Assembly (NCBI GenBank): GCA_943367755.1 | Contig: CALRKB020000023.1 | Coordinates: 1 to 64,000, forward strand | Length of the DNA: 64,000 bases | Source of the DNA: PCC-6802 sp943367755 | GTDB taxonomy: Bacteria > Cyanobacteriota > Cyanobacteriia > Pseudanabaenales > Pseudanabaenaceae | Direction: 5' to 3' | In this document: positions 51,490 through 59,828 of the stretch, piece after piece | Layout of the letters: each line of letters opens with the position of its first letter | Numbering within the stretch: the first letter of the stretch is position 1 | Notes under the pieces: generated by a model | The model's database searches: none | Told to the model about the DNA's origin: nothing | What the model saw: the letters and a program-made list of their open reading frames with translations, nothing else | Program-made: the position numbers and the translations under genes

Positions 51490-53211
51490 ATGGGGATAGA
51501 TTTGAAAAGAACTAACGGATTAAACCAGCGATCGAGAGACTTAAAGCAAATTAACCCTTTTGCACCCTATAATTGGAGTCGCTATGTTGCGTTTGGGGTG
51601 ATTTCATCCGCTCTTATAACCGCTGCACCCGCTCGAGCAGCTGAGAAATTATATTTGACATTCGGACCGCTGAAGTTATCTCTAAGAGTTAGTTCTTTAG
51701 AAACCTTTGCTAAAGAAGGGAAAATTAATCAAGATTTAGCACTCTATTTAGGGAGAGCAACTCCGGAACAACAAGCTTTATTTCGCAAAGCCCTCTCCGA
51801 GCCTGCAAAGGTTAACCCCGTGCTATTATCTCGCTTCTTTTACTCAGGAATTGGAGAATCTATCCTGACTCGCCTTGGCAAAGGAATTACGCTGGAGGGT
51901 GGAATCAATGGGAAATACGGCATGCGGGCCGCGATAGTGCTGGCTGCTTTTGAGCCTGAAGGCTTGACCCTGCTTAATTTCTTTAAGAAGTTCCCTACCG
52001 ATATCCAATTCCAAGGAGAACGCATCCTGGGAGCTGCAGAATTCGCCGAAAATTTAGTGAAGGCAACAGAAGTAATTACCAATGAAATGAAGCAATTGTC
52101 CGCACAGGAAGCAGCTTCTGCGCCTCCTATAGATTTCGCAAAACTGCCCGATCTCCGCCAACCCGGCCCGTTTGGAGTGCAGCCCAAGCAAGTGTGGAAA
52201 CTTGACGATACCAGTCGCAACCGCCAGTTTTATGTCGATGTCTATAAACCGCAGAAATGGCGCTCTGGAAAAACCTCTGTCGTGGTTATCTCGCACGGAT
52301 TTGCTTCTCGGCCAGAGGATTTTGCTGGAGCAGCAGAACATTTGGCTTCCTATGGCTATGTCGTAGTCCTTCCCCAGCATCCCGGCAGCGATACCATACG
52401 GATTAAGGCATTCCTGAAAGGATATTACAGAAATACCTTTGATGTTAATGAATTTATTAACCGTCCTAAGGATATCACCTACACGATTGACGAGCTCGAA
52501 CGCCGCAATCAATCGGAGTTTCAAGGGCGACTCAATTTGGAATCGGTGGGATTGGCGGGCCACTCGTTTGGCGCTTATACGGTTTTGGCGGTAGGCGGTG
52601 CCGAGATTGATTTCCAAAATCTAGATAAAGAATGCAATGCGGAATTTCGCGGGTTGGACATCTCTATTTTGTTGGAATGTCGGGCTTTGGAGTTACCTCG
52701 CCAAACTTATAACTTTCAAGATCGACGCGTTGGCGCTGTCTTTGTTGGGAACCCAGTGGGTAGCAGTATCTTCGGACGTTCGGGACTGAGTAAGATTCAA
52801 ATCCCCCTACTCATAGCAGGTGGAAATTACGACCCCGCAGCTCCTTTTGTCGCCGAACAGGCTCGCGTTTTTCCCTGGTTGACAACACCCAATAAATATT
52901 TGGTAATGGTAGAAGGACAGGCCCATGTCGACTTTTCCAAGCTGGATGCTGGTATTAAAGACACAATTGAGTCAGTTGCCAAGATCGACCTACCCAGTCC
53001 AGACCTAATTCATAACTACAGAGATAGCCTGACGACGGCATTTTTTGGGACTTACATCGACAAGCGAGAAGATTACAAACCCTATCTCCAGTCGGCTTAT
53101 GCCGCATATCTCAGTCAAGGAGAGGAATTTAAAGTCTTTCTAATTAGCGCGGCTTCGTCAGAAAAGTTGGCTCAAGCCATTGATGACTTAAAGCGTAAGT
53201 TTAACCTATAA
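51490..53211 (+). CDS. Alpha/beta hydrolase with N-terminal DUF1400
   Basis: This 573-aa protein has a hydrophobic export region at residues 34-52 (ending A-R-A-A). A DUF1400 domain (residues 54-200) contains L-T-F-G-P-L-K-L-S-L-R-V, F-A-K-E-G-K-I and L-A-L-Y-L-G. An alpha/beta hydrolase domain follows with V-V-I-S-H-G-F-A-S-R and the nucleophile elbow G-H-S-F-G (Ser359). Cyanobacterial proteins of this form resemble platelet-activating-factor acetylhydrolase or dienelactone hydrolases, so a periplasmic esterase or lipase is likely. The next gene starts 19 bases after, and the two barrel genes follow, which suggests an envelope operon. Confidence 0.88.
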   Translation: MGIDLKRTNGLNQRSRDLKQINPFAPYNWSRYVAFGVISSALITAAPARAAEKLYLTFGPLKLSLRVSSLETFAKEGKINQDLALYLGRATPEQQALFRKALSEPAKVNPVLLSRFFYSGIGESILTRLGKGITLEGGINGKYGMRAAIVLAAFEPEGLTLLNFFKKFPTDIQFQGERILGAAEFAENLVKATEVITNEMKQLSAQEAASAPPIDFAKLPDLRQPGPFGVQPKQVWKLDDTSRNRQFYVDVYKPQKWRSGKTSVVVISHGFASRPEDFAGAAEHLASYGYVVVLPQHPGSDTIRIKAFLKGYYRNTFDVNEFINRPKDITYTIDELERRNQSEFQGRLNLESVGLAGHSFGAYTVLAVGGAEIDFQNLDKECNAEFRGLDISILLECRALELPRQTYNFQDRRVGAVFVGNPVGSSIFGRSGLSKIQIPLLIAGGNYDPAAPFVAEQARVFPWLTTPNKYLVMVEGQAHVDFSKLDAGIKDTIESVAKIDLPSPDLIHNYRDSLTTAFFGTYIDKREDYKPYLQSAYAAYLSQGEEFKVFLISAASSEKLAQAIDDLKRKFNL

Positions 53212-53230
53212 CCTCAACTCCTAATCGCCA

Positions 53231-53932
53231 ATGAATCACTTCGTAATAGTTGCTAGTGTTGCAACTGCTATAATTGGGTTAAACCTTCCCGAACAAGCAA
53301 TTTCATTTGCACATCCTGAAGCTCACGAGGGGAAATCTGGCGCGACAGGTGCGAATTTGCAACTCGCTCAAAGACTATTTAACCAAACACCTAGCTTTTT
53401 TGATGAAGGTCAAAAAATTCTGGATCGAGAGATTCAAAGAATGCAAGCACCTCCATCGAATCCACAACTGACGGTTGAGACAAAACACTGGCAACCGATT
53501 ATCTCTAAGGCAGGAAAATTTTCTATTTGGATGCCTCCCGGCATTATCAGCGATGAAACAAAAACATTAGAAACGTCTGTCGGCAGTTTGAATTACCAGG
53601 TGATTGCCAGTCAAAACAAATCTTCTAGATTTTTAGTAGCTCGTACGGACGACCTGCAAGCGTCTCAGCTCAAGAATCCTGCCTCTCTATTTGACGCAGT
53701 TAGAAACGCTATTCTAGCTAAAACGGGATTGCCATTGACGAGCGATCGCCCTATCTCCTTGGGGAATTATGAGGGGCGAGAGTTAATCACGCAGAACCAG
53801 ACCGACGCATTCGCATTCAAGATCTATCTGGTAGAGCGACGCCTGTATGTCCTGGCTGCAAAGCAAAAGGGCGTAGATGTACCCTCTGAAAATGCGGTAA
53901 ACTTTTTCAAGTCGTTTCAACTGCTTAACTAA
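53231..53932 (+). CDS. Secreted protein, intact paralogue of the 50.0-50.7 kb pseudogene
   Basis: This 233-aa protein probably begins with a signal peptide (residues 1-25). The mature part contains F-S-I-W-M-P-P-G-I-I-S-D-E-T, N-Y-E-G-R-E-L-I and V-N-F-F-K-S-F-Q-L-L. This order (a two-sheet domain ending in an F-F-x-S-F motif) recurs in cyanobacterial secreted proteins of unknown function. It lies between the hydrolase (19 bases) and the first barrel gene (23 bases), all plus strand, so they are likely co-transcribed. The decayed copy on the other strand suggests a past inverted duplication. Confidence 0.7.
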   Translation: MNHFVIVASVATAIIGLNLPEQAISFAHPEAHEGKSGATGANLQLAQRLFNQTPSFFDEGQKILDREIQRMQAPPSNPQLTVETKHWQPIISKAGKFSIWMPPGIISDETKTLETSVGSLNYQVIASQNKSSRFLVARTDDLQASQLKNPASLFDAVRNAILAKTGLPLTSDRPISLGNYEGRELITQNQTDAFAFKIYLVERRLYVLAAKQKGVDVPSENAVNFFKSFQLLN

Positions 53933-53955
53933 ACTTTATTCAGTCAGACGAAATC

Positions 53956-55278
53956 ATGTCTAAATCTCTCCCACAGCTTGCCTTATTAACTTCTTTATCT
54001 CAAATTGGTGGGAGCATTTCTTGCTTGCTGGTGCAAAGTGCTTTAGCGAACCCAATCGTAACGACATTACCGCACTATCAGCAAAAGACGCTTCAAGAAA
54101 GCGCAATCTTAGGCGATCGACTGGTTCTAGAAGTTCCTAATTCTATTGCTCCCGATCGGAGCGTCGATCGTACGCTCGATTTTGAGGAGTTGCTAACAGA
54201 CTTGTTCGCAGAAGTACCCGTAGCGGAAAATCCCTATCTTCCCTGTCCCACTTCGACTTCCACAACTTCCACGAACGATTCAACCACATCGCAGCCGTTA
54301 ACCACTAGGGAAGGAGAAACTCCAGAAAACACGTCTCCTCCTATTTTCTGCGTCGCGCACCTCACGAGCGTACCGATATCTTTAGAATCTCTCAAGACGG
54401 AGCGGAACTTGACGACACCCGCATTCGCATCTCCAATTGCCCATCCAATTGCTCAGGAGAATGCCCAAGATAGCCTACCAAAATCCTCTCCAGCCCAGCC
54501 CACTAGCGATACAGCAGAAACATCCGTTGCGGATAAACCAGCCTCTGCCAATACGGAAAATCTGGCGAAAGCATCCCAGAATCCGATTGCCAGCCTGATC
54601 AGCCTGCCGTTTCAGTACAATTTCAACTTTGGTGTCGGGCCCTATGACCGCACGCAGTACCTTTTGAACGTTCAACCAGTGGTTCCCATCTCTTTGAATG
54701 ACGATTGGCTGTTAGTTTCGCGCTTTATTACGCCGATCCTCCTCCAGCCGACAGGTACGGATGCTTCTACATTTGGACTGGGGGATCTGAACCCCAGTTT
54801 CTTTTTTGTGCCGAAGAACTCTAGCGATTTTACTTGGGGAGTAGGCCCGGTGTTTTCACTGCCTACAGCAACCGATCGCTCCTTGGGAACTGGTAAATGG
54901 GGTATTGGTCCAACTGTAGTTGCGGTTTGGAGCCCCGGTAAGTGGGTGATTGGCGCATTGGCAAATCAAGTTTGGTCAGTTGCGGGTGATTCCAGCCGCC
55001 CAGATGTCAGCCAGTTTTTGGTTCAGCCATTCATCAATTACAACCTGCCAGACGGTTGGTATCTCACATCCGCACCCGTTATTACGGCAAACTGGAACGC
55101 TTCCCCCGGCAACCAATGGACTGTTCCTATAGGGGGTGGTTTTGGGAGAGTATTTCGGATTGACAAGCAACCGGTGAACGTAAGTCTGACAGCATTCTGG
55201 AATGCTGTCAAACCTGAATTTGGTGCAGATTGGCAGATTCGCTTCCAATTTACACTCCTCTTTCCTGCTGGGCGGTAG
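53956..55278 (+). CDS. Outer-membrane beta-barrel protein with shared N-terminal module, barrel type 1
   Basis: This 440-aa protein has a signal peptide ending near residue 32 (S-A-L-A). Residues 33-200 form a low-complexity module: I-L-G-D-R, N-P-Y-L-P-C-P-T-S-T-S, S-P-P-I-F-C, L-T-S-V-P. From about residue 215 a barrel follows with N-V-Q-P-V-V-P-I-S-L-N-D-D-W, G-L-G-D-L-N-P-S-F-F, and W-G-V-G-P-V-F-S-L-P-T-A-T, matching transporters of the MetA/neuromedin-U-like group. It ends in F-Q-F-T-L-L-F-P. It should sit in the outer membrane as a porin for small molecules. The first module is shared with the next gene but its barrel is not. Confidence 0.75.
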   Translation: MSKSLPQLALLTSLSQIGGSISCLLVQSALANPIVTTLPHYQQKTLQESAILGDRLVLEVPNSIAPDRSVDRTLDFEELLTDLFAEVPVAENPYLPCPTSTSTTSTNDSTTSQPLTTREGETPENTSPPIFCVAHLTSVPISLESLKTERNLTTPAFASPIAHPIAQENAQDSLPKSSPAQPTSDTAETSVADKPASANTENLAKASQNPIASLISLPFQYNFNFGVGPYDRTQYLLNVQPVVPISLNDDWLLVSRFITPILLQPTGTDASTFGLGDLNPSFFFVPKNSSDFTWGVGPVFSLPTATDRSLGTGKWGIGPTVVAVWSPGKWVIGALANQVWSVAGDSSRPDVSQFLVQPFINYNLPDGWYLTSAPVITANWNASPGNQWTVPIGGGFGRVFRIDKQPVNVSLTAFWNAVKPEFGADWQIRFQFTLLFPAGR

Positions 55279-55297
55279 CATAGTCATATGACTATGC
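55278..55297. promoter_or_regulatory. Perfect 20-bp palindrome between the two barrel genes
   Basis: GCATAGTCATATGACTATGC reads the same on both strands and starts on the last base of the stop codon. With no loop it is more like a protein-binding site than a terminator, although it could fold when transcribed. It lies 76 bases before the next gene. Confidence 0.45.
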
Positions 55298-55372
55298 CGC
55301 AAAATATCAACAGAAGGCAAAGGGGATAAGTTTACACTAATATCAACATAAAGTTATTGAGGAGACAAAGTC

Positions 55373-56692
55373 ATGTTTAAGCGCTTGCAACATCTTTCCC
55401 TATCGGTTCCCTTGTCTCAAATCGTTTTTGGCATTTCTTGTCTGCTGACGACAAGTGCGATCGCCAACCCAATTCCAACAACATCACTGCACGAGCGGGC
55501 AAATGCTCCTCAAGAAACTCCTATTTTAGGCGATCGCAAAGCTCTAGAAGTTAATTCTATTGCTTCTGAGGAGAACGTTGACGATTCTCTCAATTTCGAG
55601 GAATTTCTAGCAAACTCGCTCGCAGAAATACCCCTAGTGGAAAATCCCTATCTTCCCTGTCCCACTTCGACTTCCACGAACGATTCGATCGCATTGCAGC
55701 CATTACCGATTAGCGAAGGAGAAACGACAGAAAGCACATCTCCTCCTATTTCCTGCGTCGCCAACCTCACGAGCGTACCCACATCTTTAGAGGCTCTCAA
55801 GACAGAGCAGAACTTGGCGACACCTACATCCGCATCTCCAATTGCCTATCCAATTGCTCAAGAGAACGCCCAAGAGAATGCCCAAGATAGCCCACCAAAA
55901 TCATCTCCAGTCCAGCCCCCCAGCGATACGGCAAACCCCCTTGACGACAGCAATCGATGGCATTTTAAATTTCAACCCTATTTTACCGCTCCCCTCAGCA
56001 CCTATGGTACAACTGAGATCGGGAACCGCTCCGCCGACTACAATCTCAGTTTCGGCCAAGTTCTTAGCGCTCTAAACTTTGCCATTTACGGTCGCCTCGA
56101 AGCATGGAACAATAACCTGGGCTTTATTGTTGACGCATCATATACAAAACTAGGAAGTGTTGCGAATGCTAGCCGTCGCCAGACTACTCTTTCTGCAAAT
56201 ACCAGTTTTAGCCAGGGTATCTACGATTTTGCGGTCAGCTATCACTTTGGCGATCCCGCTCAATTTAGCTTGCCCGACAAACCATCGAATAAGTCTTTCC
56301 CTCTATACTGGTTCGAGCCCATCCTGGGCGTTCGCCTCAACAGTATTGATGCCAGTATTGATGCCAGTTTAGACTTTGGACGATTCGATCGGGATTTTCA
56401 GAGAACGGTTAGTCGCGGACGAACCTGGCTCGAACCCATGATTGGAGCCAAATTAGGAGTACAGGTCTCCGATCCCATAATCCTGTGGTTGCGCGGTGAT
56501 GTTTCTGGCTTTGGACTGGCAGGCAATCCGGATTTAAGCTGGAACGTTATAGCCGGAGCGGACTGGTGGATTTCACCCACCACTTCGCTTCAGCTTGCCT
56601 ACCGATTTTATGAAATCAACTACGGCAATAATGACCTCAGGTTTAAATCAGGATACAATGGGCCATTTCTGGGCGTGACGTTCAATTTTTAG
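55373..56692 (+). CDS. Outer-membrane beta-barrel protein with shared N-terminal module, barrel type 2
   Basis: This 439-aa protein has a signal peptide ending near residue 31 (S-A-I-A). Residues 32-195 align with the previous protein: I-L-G-D-R, V-E-N-P-Y-L-P-C-P-T-S-T-S, S-P-P-I-S-C-V-A, L-T-S-V-P, then E-N-A-Q repeated. After about residue 200 the sequence diverges into a different barrel: W-H-F-K-F-Q-P-Y-F-T-A-P, Y-N-L-S-F-G-Q-V-L, and a terminal L-G-V-T-F-N-F. The last residue is aromatic, as needed for outer-membrane insertion. A direct repeat encodes S-I-D-A-S-I-D-A-S. The pair shows barrel swapping behind a conserved module. Confidence 0.75.
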   Translation: MFKRLQHLSLSVPLSQIVFGISCLLTTSAIANPIPTTSLHERANAPQETPILGDRKALEVNSIASEENVDDSLNFEEFLANSLAEIPLVENPYLPCPTSTSTNDSIALQPLPISEGETTESTSPPISCVANLTSVPTSLEALKTEQNLATPTSASPIAYPIAQENAQENAQDSPPKSSPVQPPSDTANPLDDSNRWHFKFQPYFTAPLSTYGTTEIGNRSADYNLSFGQVLSALNFAIYGRLEAWNNNLGFIVDASYTKLGSVANASRRQTTLSANTSFSQGIYDFAVSYHFGDPAQFSLPDKPSNKSFPLYWFEPILGVRLNSIDASIDASLDFGRFDRDFQRTVSRGRTWLEPMIGAKLGVQVSDPIILWLRGDVSGFGLAGNPDLSWNVIAGADWWISPTTSLQLAYRFYEINYGNNDLRFKSGYNGPFLGVTFNF

Positions 56693-56746
56693 GAGCATTT
56701 TTGATCGCGAAGTACGTGAAGTTGTAATCGAAATCTTTTCTCTGAG

Positions 56747-56874
56747 GCCGTCCACTTTTAACCTGCATTTAACTTTTCCTTAATTTGACTTTGGGCAAAC
56801 TACAGGGACAAACAACAGACATCTCAGCAATTTCATTATTGTGTCTCATCTGAGTAAAAAAAGGCTAGATAATG
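56747..56874 (+). promoter_or_regulatory. Upstream element shared with the DUF202 gene, copy B
   Basis: It matches 16295-16410 as described there, with CAAT-N6-ATTG at 56828-56841 inside a block conserved over 19 bases. A GATAAT hexamer follows at about 56869 and could be a -10 box. It lies about 105 bases before the GH63 ATG, a sensible distance for a promoter with a leader. Confidence 0.5.
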
Positions 56875-56979
56875 TTAGCGGGGGTAAAGCGATCTAGCGA
56901 TTACCTCCATCATTAATGCCTTAGGTTTCCGCTTGCCAGCTAAATCTTTAGTTATCTTGAAACAACACAAGAGCAATTT

Positions 56980-59703
56980 ATGACAGCCGAACAAAGCAGA
57001 CTGCAAGAGACACGCCGCAACATCCCCTGGAAAAAGTGGGGACCCTACTTGAGCGAACGTCAATGGGGTACTGTACGAGAAGACTATAGCGATAATGGCG
57101 ATGCTTGGAATTATTTTTCGCACGACCAGGCGCGATCGCGTGCCTATCGTTGGGGAGAAGATGGATTGGGGGGCATTTCCGACGACCACCAGATTCTTTG
57201 TTTTGCCCTGGCACTTTGGAACGGCAACGATCCCATCCTCAAAGAACGACTGTTTGGGCTTAACAACAGTGAGGGCAATCACGGCGAAGACGTCAAAGAA
57301 TACTACTTCTACCTCGACAGCACGCCCACACACTCCTACATGAAATACCTGTACAAGTATCCGCAGGCAGCTTTCCCCTATGAGGATTTAGTCAAAACCA
57401 ACAAACAGCGCAGTCGAGACGAATTGGAATATGAACTGCTCGATACGGGCATTTTCAACGAAGATCGCTATTTTGATGTCTTTGTCGAATACACCAAAGC
57501 CGATTCCGAGGATATCCTGATTAAAATTAGCGTCTCCAATCGCGGTCCCGAAGCGGCAGCGCTGCACGTATTGCCAACCCTCTGGTTTCGCAATACCTGG
57601 TCTTGGGCAGATGGCGGTGATAAACCCGTTCTGCAAAAAGTTGGGAATGGCGAACATAGCATCATCCACGCTCATCACAATGATGCGATGTTTCAGGAGT
57701 TCCTTGAGGACTACTATCTCTATTGTGAGGGAAACGTTCCTCTTCTATTTACAGAGAATGAAACCAACAATGCCCGTCTCTTTGCCACACCGAATGTCAA
57801 TCCCTACGTCAAAGATGGCATCAACAATTACCTCGTACATGGGGAACACGATGCCATCAATCCCTCTGGGATCGGAACCAAAGCTTCTCCTCACTATCAA
57901 TTGACGATCGGTGCGGGAGAAACGCAAGTAGTGCGCCTGCGGCTGACCCGCAAGGCACCTGCCCAAATACAGAATCTCTTTGTCGACTTCGATACCGTTG
58001 TTAAAACGCGCTTACAAGAAGCTGATGCTTTCTATAACGTGGTTATACCTGCGAAAGTCCAAACCGACTCAGATCGCACCAACGTGATGCGTCAGGCTCT
58101 GGCTGGGATGCTGTGGACGAAGCAATATTTCTACTACGACGTAGATAAGTGGCTGGACGAGCATAACGTTGACTCAGAGCGGCGCAAGGGATTCCGTAAC
58201 GGCGATTGGTCTCACATGTACAACGATGACATCATCTCCATGCCCGATAAGTGGGAATATCCCTGGTTTGCCGCCTGGGATTTGGCTTTCCACATGCTGC
58301 CACTGTCGATAGTGGACTCGGACTTTGCGAAAGTCCAGTTGGATTTGATGTTGCGAAACGATTACCTGCACCCCAACGGCCAAATCCCTGCCTACGAGTG
58401 GAACTTTGGTGATGTCAACCCGCCCGTACATGCCTACGCCACGATGCAAACCTATTTAGCGGACAAGGCTCGGAATAATGGCAAAGGAGATCTCGATTTT
58501 CTCAGGTATGCCTTTGCCAAATTGCTGGTGAACTTTACCTGGTGGGTTAACCGCAAAGATCGTGAGGGTAACAATGTTTTTGAGGGAGGCTTCTTAGGCC
58601 TGGATAACATCGGCGTATTCGATCGCAGTTCGCCACTTCCTACTGGAGGATACCTGGAGCAGGCAGACGGCACCGCCTGGATGGTGTTTTTCAGCCAGCA
58701 AATGCTGCGGATTGCGGTCGAACTGGCGGTTCAAATCCCCCTCTACGAAGAATTTGCCAGCAAGTTTTTCGAGCATACGATTTGGATTGCCGGAGCTATG
58801 GATCGCATGGGAGACCTCCAGGATGAAATGTGGGATGAAGCCGACGGTTTCTTCTATGATGTCTTGCGATTGCCCGACGGTCATGCGATGCGCTTGAAAG
58901 TGCGATCGCTCGTGGGACTGCTACCCCTAGCCGCCGTCGCAATTTTTGATGCAGCCGATATCGAGAAATTGCCAAACTTCCGCAAGCGGGCTGTGGCGTT
59001 TTACAAACGCCACCCCGAACTCATAACGAACCTGCACCTGCCTACTCAACCCGGCGAGGGGGGAAAGTTTATGCTGTCGGTGTTTACCGAACAGAAATTG
59101 CGTCGCGTCCTCGCTCGGATGTTGGACGAAAGCGAATTCTTTAGCCCCCACGGGATTCGATCGCTCTCCCGCTATCACCGCGAGCATCCGTTTATCTTTC
59201 ACCACGACGGTCAGGAATTCCGCGTAGACTACCTGCCAGGTGATTCCAACACGGGGATGTTCGGCGGTAACTCCAATTGGCGCGGCCCCATCTGGATGCC
59301 CGTTAATTTATTACTGTTTGGTTCGCTGATGCGGCTCTATTCCTACTATGGTGACTCATTTAAGATTGAATGCCCGACGGGTTCGGGACAGTACATGACC
59401 TTATATGAAGTAGCCCAGGAACTGGGCGAACGGTTAACCCGCATCTTCATGCGCGACACCAATGGTCGCCGCCCAGTCTATGGAGCTGCCGAGAAATTCC
59501 AAACCGATCCCCACTGGAAAGACTTAATTCTGTTCTACGAATACTTCCACGGCGACAATGGTGCGGGGATTGGAGCGAGCCATCAGACAGGCTGGACGGG
59601 TTGTGTCGCGCGCATTATTCAGGCGATGAGTGACGTCACGCAAGAAATCGCCTCTAGTGCGAATGCGGAAATGGAAGCGATCAAGAAGATGGTAGGGAAA
59701 TAA
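56980..59703 (+). CDS. GH63-type glucosidase (MGH1-like glycoside hydrolase), copy 2
   Basis: This 907-aa paralogue of the protein at 4290-7022 has the same landmarks: G-P-Y-L-S-E-R-Q-W-G, W-E-Y-P-W-F-A-A-W-D, G-G-N-S-N-W-R-G-P-I-W-M-P-V-N and H-Q-T-G-W-T-G. There is no signal peptide. The C-terminus is slightly different and longer in charged residues (N-A-E-M-E-A-I-K-K). It precedes a GH13 gene on the same strand after 125 bases, so it may act on alpha-glucosides with it. The two copies lie 50 kb apart in opposite orientations. Whether they differ in substrate cannot be told. Confidence 0.85.
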   Translation: MTAEQSRLQETRRNIPWKKWGPYLSERQWGTVREDYSDNGDAWNYFSHDQARSRAYRWGEDGLGGISDDHQILCFALALWNGNDPILKERLFGLNNSEGNHGEDVKEYYFYLDSTPTHSYMKYLYKYPQAAFPYEDLVKTNKQRSRDELEYELLDTGIFNEDRYFDVFVEYTKADSEDILIKISVSNRGPEAAALHVLPTLWFRNTWSWADGGDKPVLQKVGNGEHSIIHAHHNDAMFQEFLEDYYLYCEGNVPLLFTENETNNARLFATPNVNPYVKDGINNYLVHGEHDAINPSGIGTKASPHYQLTIGAGETQVVRLRLTRKAPAQIQNLFVDFDTVVKTRLQEADAFYNVVIPAKVQTDSDRTNVMRQALAGMLWTKQYFYYDVDKWLDEHNVDSERRKGFRNGDWSHMYNDDIISMPDKWEYPWFAAWDLAFHMLPLSIVDSDFAKVQLDLMLRNDYLHPNGQIPAYEWNFGDVNPPVHAYATMQTYLADKARNNGKGDLDFLRYAFAKLLVNFTWWVNRKDREGNNVFEGGFLGLDNIGVFDRSSPLPTGGYLEQADGTAWMVFFSQQMLRIAVELAVQIPLYEEFASKFFEHTIWIAGAMDRMGDLQDEMWDEADGFFYDVLRLPDGHAMRLKVRSLVGLLPLAAVAIFDAADIEKLPNFRKRAVAFYKRHPELITNLHLPTQPGEGGKFMLSVFTEQKLRRVLARMLDESEFFSPHGIRSLSRYHREHPFIFHHDGQEFRVDYLPGDSNTGMFGGNSNWRGPIWMPVNLLLFGSLMRLYSYYGDSFKIECPTGSGQYMTLYEVAQELGERLTRIFMRDTNGRRPVYGAAEKFQTDPHWKDLILFYEYFHGDNGAGIGASHQTGWTGCVARIIQAMSDVTQEIASSANAEMEAIKKMVGK

Positions 59704-59710
59704 TTATCGT

Positions 59711-59735
59711 AGGGCAATCCTTCCGTGGTTGCCCT
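59711..59735 (+). repeat. Hairpin repeat after GH63 copy 2
   Basis: AGGGCAA and TTGCCCT arms surround TCCTTCCGTGG. It is the same type as 46308-46332. It starts 8 bases after the stop codon and could act as a terminator; no T tract follows. Confidence 0.5.
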
Positions 59736-59828
59736 CCCTCCGTGAATCCCCCCGCGATCGCCTCAAAATAGGAGTAGGCACGGGGGGCTACCCCTACCAG
59801 TTGTTCTGTTTTCCAATGCCATGCAATT

